A DNA stretch of 64,000 bases from Pycnopodia helianthoides. Its lineage: Eukaryota; Echinodermata; Asteroidea; Forcipulatida; Asteriidae. The stretch is from the NCBI GenBank assembly GCA_032158295.1, contig CM063249.1, positions 21,516,270 to 21,580,269 on the forward strand. Direction: 5' to 3'. Position 1 is the first letter of the stretch. Each line of letters starts with the position of its first letter. The notes beneath the pieces were generated by a model. It was not told the DNA's origin and did no database searches. It saw only the letters and a list, made by a program, of their open reading frames with translations. This document shows, piece by piece, positions 52,951-62,160 of the stretch. A program made the translations under genes and the position numbers.

Positions 52951-53280
52951 TATATAGCGCTTCATATGTAGAGTTACTAAGCACCTAACAAAAATTTTTA
53001 ATATGATGAAACAGCATAAATAACAAGAAAAGAGGAATCAGGTAACAAAGTTGAATTACATAGGTATGTGTTTGATCAATTTTTGAAAGTGTTCAGACAT
53101 GGGGAGTCATGTATGACAAAGGGGGGATTGTTCCAAAGATTGGGTGCACAAATGGAGAAGGCTCGATCCCTGTAGCGAGTATGGGTGAGGGGACCAGGGG
53201 GTTGGTGTGCTGTGGACGATGATCTAATAAGCATGGAGGAAGTTTGCAGTTGGGGTGTATTGTGAGAATATTAGTTGGTC
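52951..53280 (+). repeat. Family P dispersed repeat (copy 1)
   Basis: ATATATAGCGCTTCATATGT, GAGTCATGTATGACAAAGG, TTGTTCCAAAGATTGGGTGC and GGAGAAGGCTCGATCCCTGT. A diverged copy is at 61070-61440 (AAGATCATTCGGAAAAGAAG, GTGTACAAATGCACGATTCC). Adjoins the foldback element. Confidence 0.5.
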
Positions 53281-53527
53281 CTTCAAATACACAAATTAAA
53301 GGTCTTCAGCAAATTCAGAACTCTGCTGCTCATGGCCAAACCAACATTATATATATTTTTCGTTTTTTTTTATTTTTTTAAATTCATTTGCATCTTTGAC
53401 TTTCTGCTGGGGTAGAGCCCATAAACTGAGTACATATGAAACTTTATAAGAGCAAGAGTAAACTGATTAAATGGAATTCTCCTTATACTTTTGTTGTTGC
53501 TGTTATGGATCGATATCTTTATTCCAG

Positions 53528-53659
53528 CACCACACAGATACAATAAAGCCAAGTCAGATAGAAATGATGATCACAGAAGCTCCTTCTACCGATGAACCTA
53601 ATCCCGACGGGTCAGTTGACTTCACAAGAATCAACGATATCAGCACTCTTGAGAAAATG
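53528..53659 (+). CDS. SMTN: Smoothelin exon f: linker and first half of repeat 4
   Basis: 132 nt, 44 codons, phase 0 at both ends (acceptor TTTATTCCAG|, donor ATG|GTATGT). Encodes HHTDTIKPSQIEMMITEAPS, a Pro/Asp-containing linker (TDEPNPDGSVDFTR), and the repeat start NDISTLEKM ending at the conserved M|L intron. The preceding intron is about 1.2 kb, mostly foldback and family P repeats. Confidence 0.92.
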
Positions 53660-54090
53660 GTATGTTCTTTACACAGTATCCCTTTGGGACGTCTCGCGGT
53701 GAACCATTGAACTGTAACAAAAGCGTTGAATGAAGCCGACACTAAAAGTACAAGAGAGATTTTTTTAGTTTAAATGTTAGCCCCAGAAATTTCCAGGGAG
53801 AATGTTTGACATCCTTTTCGATGGTGGAATGTATTTCATCTTAATCCCCTACAACTTGTAATATACTATGTTTCAATCCAGTACAATTTGCTGTACTTTT
53901 TACTTTGTTCACCACCTCACTGTGGTTTGTGGTTTTGTGACTGTAAAGACATTTCAAAGGGCACCAAGGCAAATACAAGGGGCATGGAGGCAAGTGCCTG
54001 AGTGAAGCATCAGGCTTTATGCTCTCTTTGTAACCCCTAACCCCCACCGTTACCCAATGTTTTCCATTTCCCACCACTCACTTTCTGCAG
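53660..54090. other. Short intron between exons f and g
   Basis: 431 bp. Contains a family G scrap (AAGGGCACCAAGGCAAATAC, 53957-53976, then GAAGCATCAGGCTTTATG, also in the 3.7-kb foldback). The acceptor is CACTTTCTGCAG| at 54090. Confidence 0.7.
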
Positions 54091-54357
54091 CTGGCCGACA
54101 TTGACGACTTTGGTGAGCGCACCCAGATCCGTGCTCGCATGAAGGAGCTCCGGGAACAGGACCTGGAAGTGCCTGATTACCCAGACGCCAGACGCCTCTC
54201 TGAAGGTTTAGAAGCCTACTACATGGATGAGAGAGGCCGCAGGAGGAGCAGTTTGATTGACCGTGCTGCCCTGGAGGAGCTGAATAAGAATGCTGCACCT
54301 ACAGATGACAACATCTGCTATGACGAAATTGAAGATCCTGCAGAGCTGGAGAGATTA
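54091..54357 (+). CDS. SMTN: Smoothelin exon g: repeat 4 core, linker, start of repeat 5
   Basis: 267 nt, 89 codons, phase 0 at both ends (donor TTA|GTAAGT). Residues 1-26 are a repeat core (LADIDDFGERTQIRARMKEL-REQDLE). The linker, residues 27-75, is charged, with YPDARRLSEGLEAYYMDERG and an Arg-rich RRRSSLID patch whose Ser could be a basophilic-kinase site (inference). Residues 80-89 (IEDPAELERL) start repeat 5; the usual Met before the intron is Leu here. Like exon a it fuses core and next start without an intron. Codon use is noticeably more GC-rich than the surrounding introns. Confidence 0.94.
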
Positions 54358-54397
54358 GTAAGTTATATAGTTTTAGTTCATAACCCTTCAGAGGACA

Positions 54398-55010
54398 TAG
54401 TGGCCAAAAGCAGCTTGTACCAAAATCCCTTAATAGCCACAAACGGCCAAAATTATTGATCTACTTTGGACCAAAATGCTCGTAGTGGACACAAATGGCT
54501 GTAAGTATGATCTACTTCCATAGGTGGCTTGTATCAAAATCACCAAAGCAGCCACAAACAGCCGTAATTATTATTGACTTTTGTAAGCAGTTTGGACCAA
54601 AATGCTTAAAGGGGCCACAAATAGCTGTAAGTATGATCTATAAACGGCATGAACCAAAATGCTCGTAGTGGACACAAATGGCTGTAAGTATGATCTACTT
54701 CCATAAGGGGCGTGTACCAAATCCCCATAGCAGCCACAAACGGCCGTAATTATTCATTGACTTTTGTTAGCAACTTGGACCAAAAGGCTCATAGTGGCCA
54801 TAAATGGCTGCAACTATGATCTACTTTCATATATGGCTTGTACTAAAATGCACAGGGTGGCCACAAATAGCCGCAAGTATGATCTACTTCCACAAGTGGC
54901 TTGTACTAAAATGCACAGGTGGCCACAAACGGCTGCAAGTATGATCTACTTCCATAAGGGGCTTGTAGCAAAATGGTATTAGTGGCCACAAACAGTGTAT
55001 AGTTGCAGTT
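54398..55010 (+). repeat. Minisatellite filling the exon g-h intron
   Basis: About 610 of the 809 intron bases are degenerate tandem units of about 62 bp, often alternating as about 124-bp pairs. Typical phrases: GGCCACAAATGGCTGTAAGT, ATGATCTACTTCCATAAGTG, GCTTGTACCAAAATGC. It starts about 40 bp after the donor. Confidence 0.85.
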
Positions 55011-55100
55011 CTGTGGTTTTGAGTGTCTATTTGATTTTGAAGCTGTTCTTGCTGTAAATTCGGCTTTTGCCTGCGATGAATGGTAAAAATAAACCATTAT

Positions 55101-55132
55101 GAATGAATGAATAAATGAATGAATGAATGAAC
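55101..55132 (+). repeat. GAAT tetranucleotide microsatellite
   Basis: Eight GAAT-type units with one ATAA interruption, 35 bp before the exon h acceptor. Confidence 0.9.
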
Positions 55133-55166
55133 ATACACATTTAAAAATAAAATTGTTTTCTTGTAG

Positions 55167-55242
55167 TTGGAAAATGCTGTAGACATTGGTGAGAAGCGAA
55201 TGATTAGAGGCTGCCTGAAAAATCTGCAGAAGAAACTTGCTG
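55167..55242 (+). CDS. SMTN: Smoothelin exon h: repeat 5 core
   Basis: 76 nt, phase 0 to phase 1 (acceptor GTTTTCTTGTAG|, donor GCTG|GTGAGT). Encodes LENAVDIGEKRMIRGCLKNL-QKKLA. Third exon of exactly 76 nt with the same phases as b and d. Ile replaces the usual Phe after the conserved Asp, and Cys-Leu replaces Ala-[LI], so this is the most diverged core, as repeat 5 is also the one with Leu instead of Met before the intron. Confidence 0.93.
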
Positions 55243-55324
55243 GTGAGTATTAACAATGGTTTCATCAAATGATTGAAACAGTTAATGGACGAATGCTATG
55301 CTTAGAGAAACAGTGCAGTTTTGT

Positions 55325-55440
55325 ACTGCGTGGTGTGGCCGAGCGATGTGACTCCAAATTAGACTCCAAATATTGGCTGAATCATCGGAGTGTGGGTTTG
55401 AATCCTGGCCATGACACTGGTTTCCTTGAGCAATGCATTT
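55325..55440 (+). repeat. SINE-like head (S4/S5 type), forward
   Basis: GTGTGGCCGAGCGATGTGAC (box A region), GTGTGGGTTTGAATCCTGGCC (box B), TTTCCTTGAGCAATGCATTT. The body is missing. Confidence 0.7.
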
Positions 55441-55489
55441 AAAAGGCCTTTTTACACTATCGAGCTTCAATCCATGCGAAAGTTAATTT

Positions 55490-55770
55490 TCTTGCCCAAG
55501 AACACAAGTGTCACGACTGGGATTCGAACCCACACTCTGGTGACTCAGCCATCAGAACCGATGCTCCAGACTGCTCAGCCATGACATGCTAGATTCCATC
55601 ATTTGAACTTTGGAGAAGAATTTACTCCTGGGTGATGAGAAGCAATCACAGTAAAGTGCCTCGCCCAAGAACACAAAGGTCACGACCGGGATTCGAACCC
55701 ACACCAGATGACTCGGCCATCAGAACTTGACTTTGATGCCTTAGACGGCTCAGCCACTACATGCTATGTT
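55490..55770 (-). repeat. Two reverse SINE-like heads in tandem
   Basis: Two reverse heads, 55490-55590 and 55615-55770, each with AAGAACACAARTGTCACGAC-type and GGGATTCGAACCCACAC (box B reversed) phrases and ending GCTCAGCCA...ACATGCTA. With the forward head at 55325 they make an inverted arrangement inside the exon h-i intron. Confidence 0.75.
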
Positions 55771-55990
55771 TGAATGTTTATCCCCAAATATGAGAAATTA
55801 TGTTTGGTAGTTTTCGACATCATTTTGAAATTTGTTCACAAAATGTAAATTCTGTGCTTTTGTGCGTATCGCCTGAACTTTTTACAAGATGATTAACTTA
55901 GAGGCAAATATTTACAAAGTAAATATTTAGACGCAATAAAAAATGTTTAAAAAATTGACCTCCATTTTTGTTCTATCATTTACTTCCAAG

Positions 55991-56047
55991 GTGAAACAGA
56001 AGAAGAGAAACCCCCAGCTGAAGCGCCTGCCAAGACTAAGCCTACCG
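55991..56047 (+). CDS. SMTN: Smoothelin exon i: Pro/Glu/Lys-rich linker
   Basis: 57 nt, phase 1 at both ends (acceptor TTTACTTCCAAG|, donor ACCG|GTCAGT). The first two bases complete the Gly codon from exon h. Encodes GETEEEKPPAEAPAKTKPT plus one base, a low-complexity linker typical of the disordered middle of smoothelins. The frame stays open through the donor for nine more codons to a TAA (see 56048-56076), so this could alternatively be a last exon. No following exon was identified in the remaining 8 kb. Confidence 0.8.
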
Positions 56048-56076
56048 GTCAGTCATACGGTTCTCGGAAATTTTAA
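56048..56076 (+). CDS. SMTN: Possible alternative smoothelin C-terminus (read-through)
   Basis: If the exon i donor is not used, translation continues from the split Gly as G-QSYGSRKF and stops at TAA (56074-56076). This would give a short protein with five smoothelin repeats and no CH domain. The donor GTCAGT is only fair, which makes partial retention conceivable. No AATAAA was seen soon downstream, which argues against a strong polyA site. Confidence 0.25.
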
Positions 56077-56675
56077 GGGGGCATTTTCTACCTTCCTCCC
56101 TGCTTTGTAGATTGTTTCATTAGCTTCTTGCTTCTCTAAGACTTCTCCTATACCTTTGAGACCGTCTGGAACATCTCAGCTCACTGCACCACTTCCCCTA
56201 CCCCCTTTTTCGTTCTGAAATATATACCCATGTTCTATGAATGCAACATTAAAAAGGACAAGTTGTGTATCAGCCCAACCCTTCCTTTACACACACGCAC
56301 AACGTTTTGACACATATAAACTACCCGTTACTTATTCAAAATATTTGTAGTTACCTGACGGTGATTTTGATTAGCCTAGTTACTTTTACAGACATCCTAG
56401 CTATGATGGGTTTTATGAACTGTCTTATCAGTGAGACCCCTTTCAGGTTTTATCCGACCACGCCTTTAGTAATGTTTACAGAATGCTGTAAATATTCACC
56501 CTGGCCGGAGACCTGAGATTTGTTTGAGTTTAGTTATTTCTTCAGAATCAAAAGTACTTGATCTTTTCTTCCTTCTTTATTTACTTTTCACTCTAACCCC
56601 TAAGTATGTGTACTTTGTTGTTGGATACTTTCCCTAATCCATCAAATTCGATTATGATGCAAAGTAGAGCCAAGA
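56077..56675. other. Intron or 3' flank; no gene recognised
   Basis: Pyrimidine-rich to about 56220, otherwise unremarkable. No exon with a phase-1 entry and open frame was recognised. Confidence 0.5.
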
Positions 56676-56955
56676 GCAATACCTATAGCTTAGTTATAGA
56701 ATGCAATAATCTATAGCTAAGTTATAGAATGATAGAATCTTTGGCTATTCTATAGAATGCAATAACCTATAGCCAAGGTATAGAAATGCAATAACCTATA
56801 GCCAAGGTAAAGAATGCAATAATCTATTGCTAAGTTATAGAATGCAATAATCTATAACTAAGTTATAGAATGCAATAATCTATAGCCAGGGATAGAATGC
56901 AATAATCTATGACTAAGCTTTATAATGCAATACTATATGGCCAAGTTATAGAATG
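56676..56955 (+). repeat. AT-rich minisatellite, about 28-bp unit, about 10 copies
   Basis: Unit approximately AATCTATAGCTAAGTTATAG-AATGCAAT with small length changes. Units are rich in CTATAG and TTATAG palindromes. Confidence 0.9.
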
Positions 56956-59507
56956 AAAAGAGGAGCTTCAAAAGTGTTTGACAGCGAAACAAAAGTTCAA
57001 CATGCTGCAGGTTTTGATGGGTTGGGGGTAAACTATCACGGTGTTGAGAGACTAGCCTTAAAAAATGAGCAAGAAAATGTGGAATTTTGGCAAAGCTTAT
57101 AAAAACATACAGCAATATTTTTCTGTAAGTATTCTATAGGGTCTTGTGGGTTTGGTGGTTTCTGACAGCAGTGCCTTTTTGGGGGAGGGGTGTGGGGGAG
57201 CTGAGAGGGGTGGAAAGCAGACATTATCATTGTACTTTCTGTTAAAGTACTTGTACTCATTGTACTTTCTGTTCATTAAAATCCAATTAGTCTTTTGCCT
57301 TTGATTAACCTCCACTGGGCATAGAAGAGTCTTTTGAAAAGATACATAGCTGGGAAATTTCTTGTCACTTGTAGGTCTTTTATTTCTTTAAACTGCACCC
57401 ATTTTGATGTTTAAAAAAGTTAGTAAAGGTCTTACAAACACATGCACTAAGTTGTAATTGCTTTGTTGTGAATAGCAGCATGATGTCAAAATCCCTATTG
57501 TTATTGCTGCAGAGATAGATATTGCTATTTTATTGACTTCACACAGATTTGTTGTGCTTTAGAAAGTAGTAATACCGCCCTCTGTTGACAGCAGTTGGAC
57601 TTTTTAGTAATGACTATTGATCTCCGGGGAAAACACATGTGCTTCAGTGCCACTAATTAGTTCATATCACACTAAAACAAAGTTCATTTTTCGCATCCTT
57701 CCACATTGGCCTATTCCATAGCATTTCACATCAGTTCAAGGTATCAACTTAAAAAATCCTACTCCAATAGACCATATGCCAATAGGCCACAAGCCGTTTT
57801 AAAGATATACTGCAATGCATCTTGGGAATCCGAGTAAAGTTAGAAGATAAATCAAGCTGCCAAGATGAACACCATGTTGTAGTTTACATGTAACTATGAC
57901 ATGTTTTGTACCGCATTACTTCAGAATCAGTGCACCATGATGATCGCCAGTGTTGCTTGGACTCGGATTTCACCCAGAATCCTTTGCGCGCCGATCATGT
58001 GCATTGGACATGCATATGGGATACTAGATGCGTTTTCACCCACCTGCTATATCTTTCACTGCAGTGAGCCTTTCACTCAGTAGGCGCATGAGGTCGCTCT
58101 GTATGGATTGTGAAACCTTCCACTGACATGCTTCACAACGTATCATTTGGACTGATTATCGTTCCCCAAGATTTAATATTCCAACTCAGTGATTCATAAC
58201 CTTTATTTTGATAGTGTACTTTCCTCACTTACAACAAAGTGACAAAGCTTTTAATAATTTCAGAGAGTCACTGCAGCTGCGGCACACTCGTTGGATTTGT
58301 AGGATTTTTTATGCACTGTGCCCCGGAGATTTATATAGCAATATCTGTGTTTGGATGTAATATTCTGCATAGCCTTATGTTTTGGAAAGTTTCAGATTTT
58401 ATCTATTCATACTATTATTTACTTTATCATCCATTGAACAATGGATACCCGCCACGTGTAGGCATGGATTGAAAATTTTATATCTATAAATATTTCTAAA
58501 AATTTTGAATAAAGATGTGATAAAAGCCTTTCAAAATTATTTTCGAATAGAACCTTAATATGAGTGGGTTCGTATTCTGAGAACAATGGGACACTTTGGA
58601 ACGCTAGTTGGCTGCAGGTTTTTCATCGTTTAAAACCCTTAACTGCGGGAGTAACCCCAAAAATTAGACAAATGCAGAAAGGTTCCACTAAATACGGGCA
58701 CCCCCCTGGTCTGTTTGTCTGTACATTTGTGTGCTTTTTTCAGCCCCTCAAAAACAAAATACACAACAGTGGGACTTGATCCCCCTCTTAGATATGTGAA
58801 ATGTTCCAGTCAAGGATATCAAGGACTTTAACTTCCCCAGGGCATTGCACTTGAGAAAACATGGAAATCAGTCAAATGTGCCATGACTTAGTGTTACCAG
58901 TGATCACTTAAGGGTTTTAAGTAGTTTGGAGCATGCGTATATTTCCAAGATTGTTGGATTTATGTGGTAAATCTGCTGCTACTCAGCATCCCTGTTAGTC
59001 TCCCATTGAGCTTGGTTTTGAATCGGGATGAAATATTGTAATGTGAGTGAGTATGAGTGCTCAATGAGAAGTGAAGGTGAGAAGAGTTCTTGCATATCTG
59101 AGTACAAGCTTGAGTGTCTGACCCTGATATATAAAAAAAAAGCGGCTGTGAGTATGGATTTTGAGTATACTAATAGCTGGCAAGTATTGCTAGTAGTTAA
59201 ATGAACTGGCTGAACTTTTGCAAAAAATTGCTTGTATTCCAAATACGCTGATTTTGAGTATGAGTTTAAGTATGCGGGGCTTCAGTTCCACTCCACCTAC
59301 TGAGTCTCATCGCTCTGTCATGATGTCAGGACACACCTCAGCTGAAGCGGCACTAACTTTGAGGGTTTTCTAAGTGGATCGTTGATATTCTCAAATGGTG
59401 GTAATCAAGACGATCAACAGACCTGGATCAGTGAGTCTTTCTTCATCTTTTGCCATCTCCTTCCTCTGCTTCTCATCTGCTTTCTTCAAGCAGAGTGGCC
59501 TGGGAAG
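56956..59507. other. No gene recognised
   Basis: About 2.5 kb with no shared repeat. 57780-58090 is somewhat GC-richer (GCGCGCCGATCATGTGCATT) and holds a 60-codon frame from 57901 without a domain. No calponin-homology exon was seen. Confidence 0.45.
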
Positions 59508-60447
59508 CTACTCACTGAGCGCTTGACAAGCTTCTCACTGAGCGCTTGACAAACTTCTCACTAATCGCTCAACCAACTTCTGAGTGATGCTCAACAAGCT
59601 TCTCAGCACTCAACAAACTTCTCTGTGCTCACCAAGCTCCTCAGCACTCTCCAAGCTCCTTAGCACTAACCAAGCTCCTTACACTCAACAAGTTTCTCAG
59701 CGCTCAACACGCTTCTCAAACACCCAACAAGCTTCTCAGCGCTCAACAAACTTTTCTGTGCTCAAAAGGCGGTCAGCAAGTTTCTCAGCGCTCAACAAGC
59801 TTCTCAAACACTCAACAAGCTTCTCAGCGCTCAACAAGCTTCTCAAACACTCAACAAGTTTCTCATCGCTCAACAAGCTTCTCAAACACTCAACAAGTTT
59901 CTCATCGCTCAACAAGCTTCTCAAACACTCAACAAGTTCTCATCGCTCAACAAGCTTCTCAAACACCCAACAAGTTTCTCAGCGCTCAACAAGCTTCTCA
60001 AACACCCAACAAGTTTCTCAGCGTCAACAAGCTTCTCAAACACCCAACAAGCTTCTCAGCGCTCAACAAGCTTCTCAAACACCAACAAGCTTCTCATCGC
60101 TCAACAAGCTTCTCAAACACCCAACAAGTTTCTCAGCGCTCAACAAGCTTCTCAAACACCAACAAGTTTCTCAGCGTCAACAAGCTTCTCAAACACCCAA
60201 CAAGTTTCTCAGCGCTCAACAAGCTTCTAAACACCCAACAAGTTCTCAGCGTCAACAAGCTTCTCAAACCCAACAAGCTTCTCAGCGCTCAACAAGCTTC
60301 TCAAACACCCAACAAGTTTCTCAGCGTCAACAAGCTTCTCAAACACTCAACAAGTTTCTCATCGCTCAACAAGCTTCTCAAACACCCAACAAGCTTCTCA
60401 GCGCTCAACAAGCTTCTCAAACACTCAACAAGCTTTTCTCCACTTGA
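59508..60447 (+). repeat. 39-bp minisatellite with HindIII-like AAGCTT motifs
   Basis: About 940 bp built of GCTCAACAAGCTTCTCAAAC and ACCCAACAAGTTTCTCAGC halves (39-bp unit, two related half-units). The left edge is degenerate (CTCACTGAGCGCTTGACAAG). AAGCTT recurs roughly every 39 bases. The 287-codon plus frame (59584-60447; peptide NKLLKHSTSFSAL repeated) and the 62-codon minus frame are by-products: period 39 is a multiple of three, but 1-2 base deletions in units shift the phase, so the peptide changes frame along the array. Confidence 0.93.
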
Positions 60448-60746
60448 CTCCTCTCACAATTTTTCTTCACAAGCACACGATGTTTTTTGTTGAAACAGGC
60501 AGGAAAAATGACAACTCCTTCACACGCTTGTAATTCCCATCCCATCTATATATGTTCTATCATTATGCAGTGATTAAAAGCCAAGACTGACTTAAAGCGT
60601 TAGAGCTTAAGATGCGAAATAGAGGAATACACAACACCTTTGCAGAAAATTGTCTCTGTAACAGATACTATTTCAATGTTTTGTCTGGATCAGTTGTGAT
60701 AAATTATTGGGCAAGTTCCAAGGAGTGTGAAGTACAGCTTGCTATT

Positions 60747-60920
60747 AAACTTTCAGCGTTGTTGAAAGAGGGTCCTCAAGAAGAAAGTTTAAAACCACTT
60801 TTTTTTCAACAAACAAAATGCAGACAATGTAGTTGGCATGAAACTTTCAGGAATGTTTAGAGAGTGTTCTTGAGTAGAAAGTTTCAAGCCACCCTTTCTC
60901 TACAATCAAAAATGCAGGAA
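60747..60920 (+). repeat. Tandem duplication, 94-bp unit, two copies
   Basis: AAACTTTCAG at 60747 and 60841 starts two copies sharing GTAGAAAGTTTCAAGCC/GAAGAAAGTTTAAAACC and AATGCAG. Confidence 0.8.
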
Positions 60921-61069
60921 ATCTGCTGGCTCTGTATGAAAATGTTTTGATTGTTATTTAATTTTTTTTGAAACAGCAGGTTCTTACAAAGGAAGTGCCA
61001 TTTTTGTCTATAAGACTCTTTGGAGCATTGGTGCAAGGCAAATCAGGTTTTTACTTAACACTAATGTCG

Positions 61070-61440
61070 ATGCAAAACAGTGATATCATATTATTATTTG
61101 TAGTGCCAAATCAATCTTAATAGATGTTCAAGATGCAGAGAGATTAGGATAATTGGAAATCGAGTGGCAAAACCTAATGAAAAGTGTAATAAGAACGCTG
61201 AAAGTATACAAGTCAGCAAACAAAACACAAAAATCTACAATTTGCAGCTTCGGAAAGCTTGCTTGTAAAGTTGAGTCTTGAGCAAAATATTAAAAGTGAG
61301 GGCATAAGATATATTGTGAGGAAGATCATTCGGAAAAGAAGATCCAGCGTGTACAAATGCACGATTCCCCTTATAATCTTTTAGTTACAGGTAGAACAAC
61401 AAGAAGAAATGGAATACCGAAGTTGTCTACTAGAAGAGTG
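61070..61440 (+). repeat. Family P-like dispersed repeat (copy 2)
   Basis: Loose match in landmark order to 52951-53280 (ATGTTCAAGATGCAG, GGCATAAGATATATTGTGAGG, TGTACAAATGCACGATTCCC). Weakly supported by eye. Confidence 0.35.
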
Positions 61441-61854
61441 ATATATTTAGTCATTTCCAATTTTCTGAAATTATGATTTTATGTTGTCAAATTTTGGTTT
61501 TGCATTCTCATTTTGATTCAGTCGGAACTGGTTTTACCTTCAAAGAAAAACCTTGCTACTTCTGCTCTGATTCTTTCAGCACATTCTCTCTTTCCCAAAA
61601 CTATTGCCCTCAATTTGTCACCACATCTTCAGCCATCTGCTTCTGGCTTACTATCCTCAAATACATGGCTCCACACCATCTGTTTACCATCAATGCAAAG
61701 TAAAACTTGGATGCACAATGTGTGAATAGAAACTGAACGTGAAGTTCTTTGACTTCTGTCCAGTTTGTACAGAATTGTAACAATCTACGTCAGAGCTAAA
61801 ACATGACCTTCTTTATATTAAAGCACACGATCGCCGTTGGTAGTGTCAAATCCA
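61441..61854. other. No gene recognised
   Basis: Two overlapping frames (61473-61703, 61513-61725) lack domains. Confidence 0.45.
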
Positions 61855-62160
61855 TACTTTATGTGACCCAACATGTACATGAAATAACAAACCTGTGAAA
61901 GTTTAAGCTTAATTGGTCATTAGAGTCACAAGAAAATAGAGAAAAACTCCCTTATATTTTGTCACTGTTTTCAAACACCGGGTTTCAGACTCACAAGATC
62001 AAAACAAATTGTTTTACTAATTTCTCATAAACTATTGCATTTCAAGCAAAAATATTTAAAGGGAAGTTTCCACCATGACCATCTTTATACCTTGTAAGGT
62101 ATGTGCAATTCTTTGAACATTTTATGTTTTCAATGTTGTGCACTCCCTTTAAAGTATGAC
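61855..62160 (-). repeat. Family Q dispersed repeat (copy 3), partial
   Basis: CCTGTGAAAGTTTAAGCTTA, AGTCACAAGAAAATAGAG, TTTCACTG-type and AAGCAAAAATATTTAAAGGG phrases in the same order as 40380-40640. Confidence 0.7.

Larger units (their letters stand above)
19256..56047 (+). other. SMTN: Smoothelin-family gene, partial (nine internal exons)
   Basis: Smoothelins are actin-associated proteins of contractile and cytoskeletal structures, with N-terminal smoothelin repeats and a C-terminal calponin-homology (CH) domain. Here nine exons join to 1084 nt in one frame. Phases are 0-0, 0-1, 1-0, 0-1, 1-0, 0-0, 0-0, 0-1, 1-1 in order. Five repeats share L-x4-D-[FI]-x2-[RK]-x2-IR-x-[AC/R]; in each, a phase-0 intron precedes the Leu. 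The N-terminal exon, with the first half of repeat 1, and the CH exons were not found, so both ends lie outside the window or were missed. Introns are about 13.4, 10.6, 0.6, 7.9, 1.2, 0.43, 0.81 and 0.75 kb. Invertebrate smoothelin-like naming may apply; one-to-one orthology with vertebrate SMTN is not claimed. Confidence 0.9.

Noticed and set aside
58240..58470. Exon after TTTCAG at about 58263
   Set aside because: In the phase required after exon i the frame gives a Cys-rich peptide unlike smoothelin and soon stops; no donor fits.
59584..60447. 287-codon plus frame as a repetitive protein gene
   Set aside because: Entirely within a 39-bp minisatellite; the peptide changes phase with each unit deletion.
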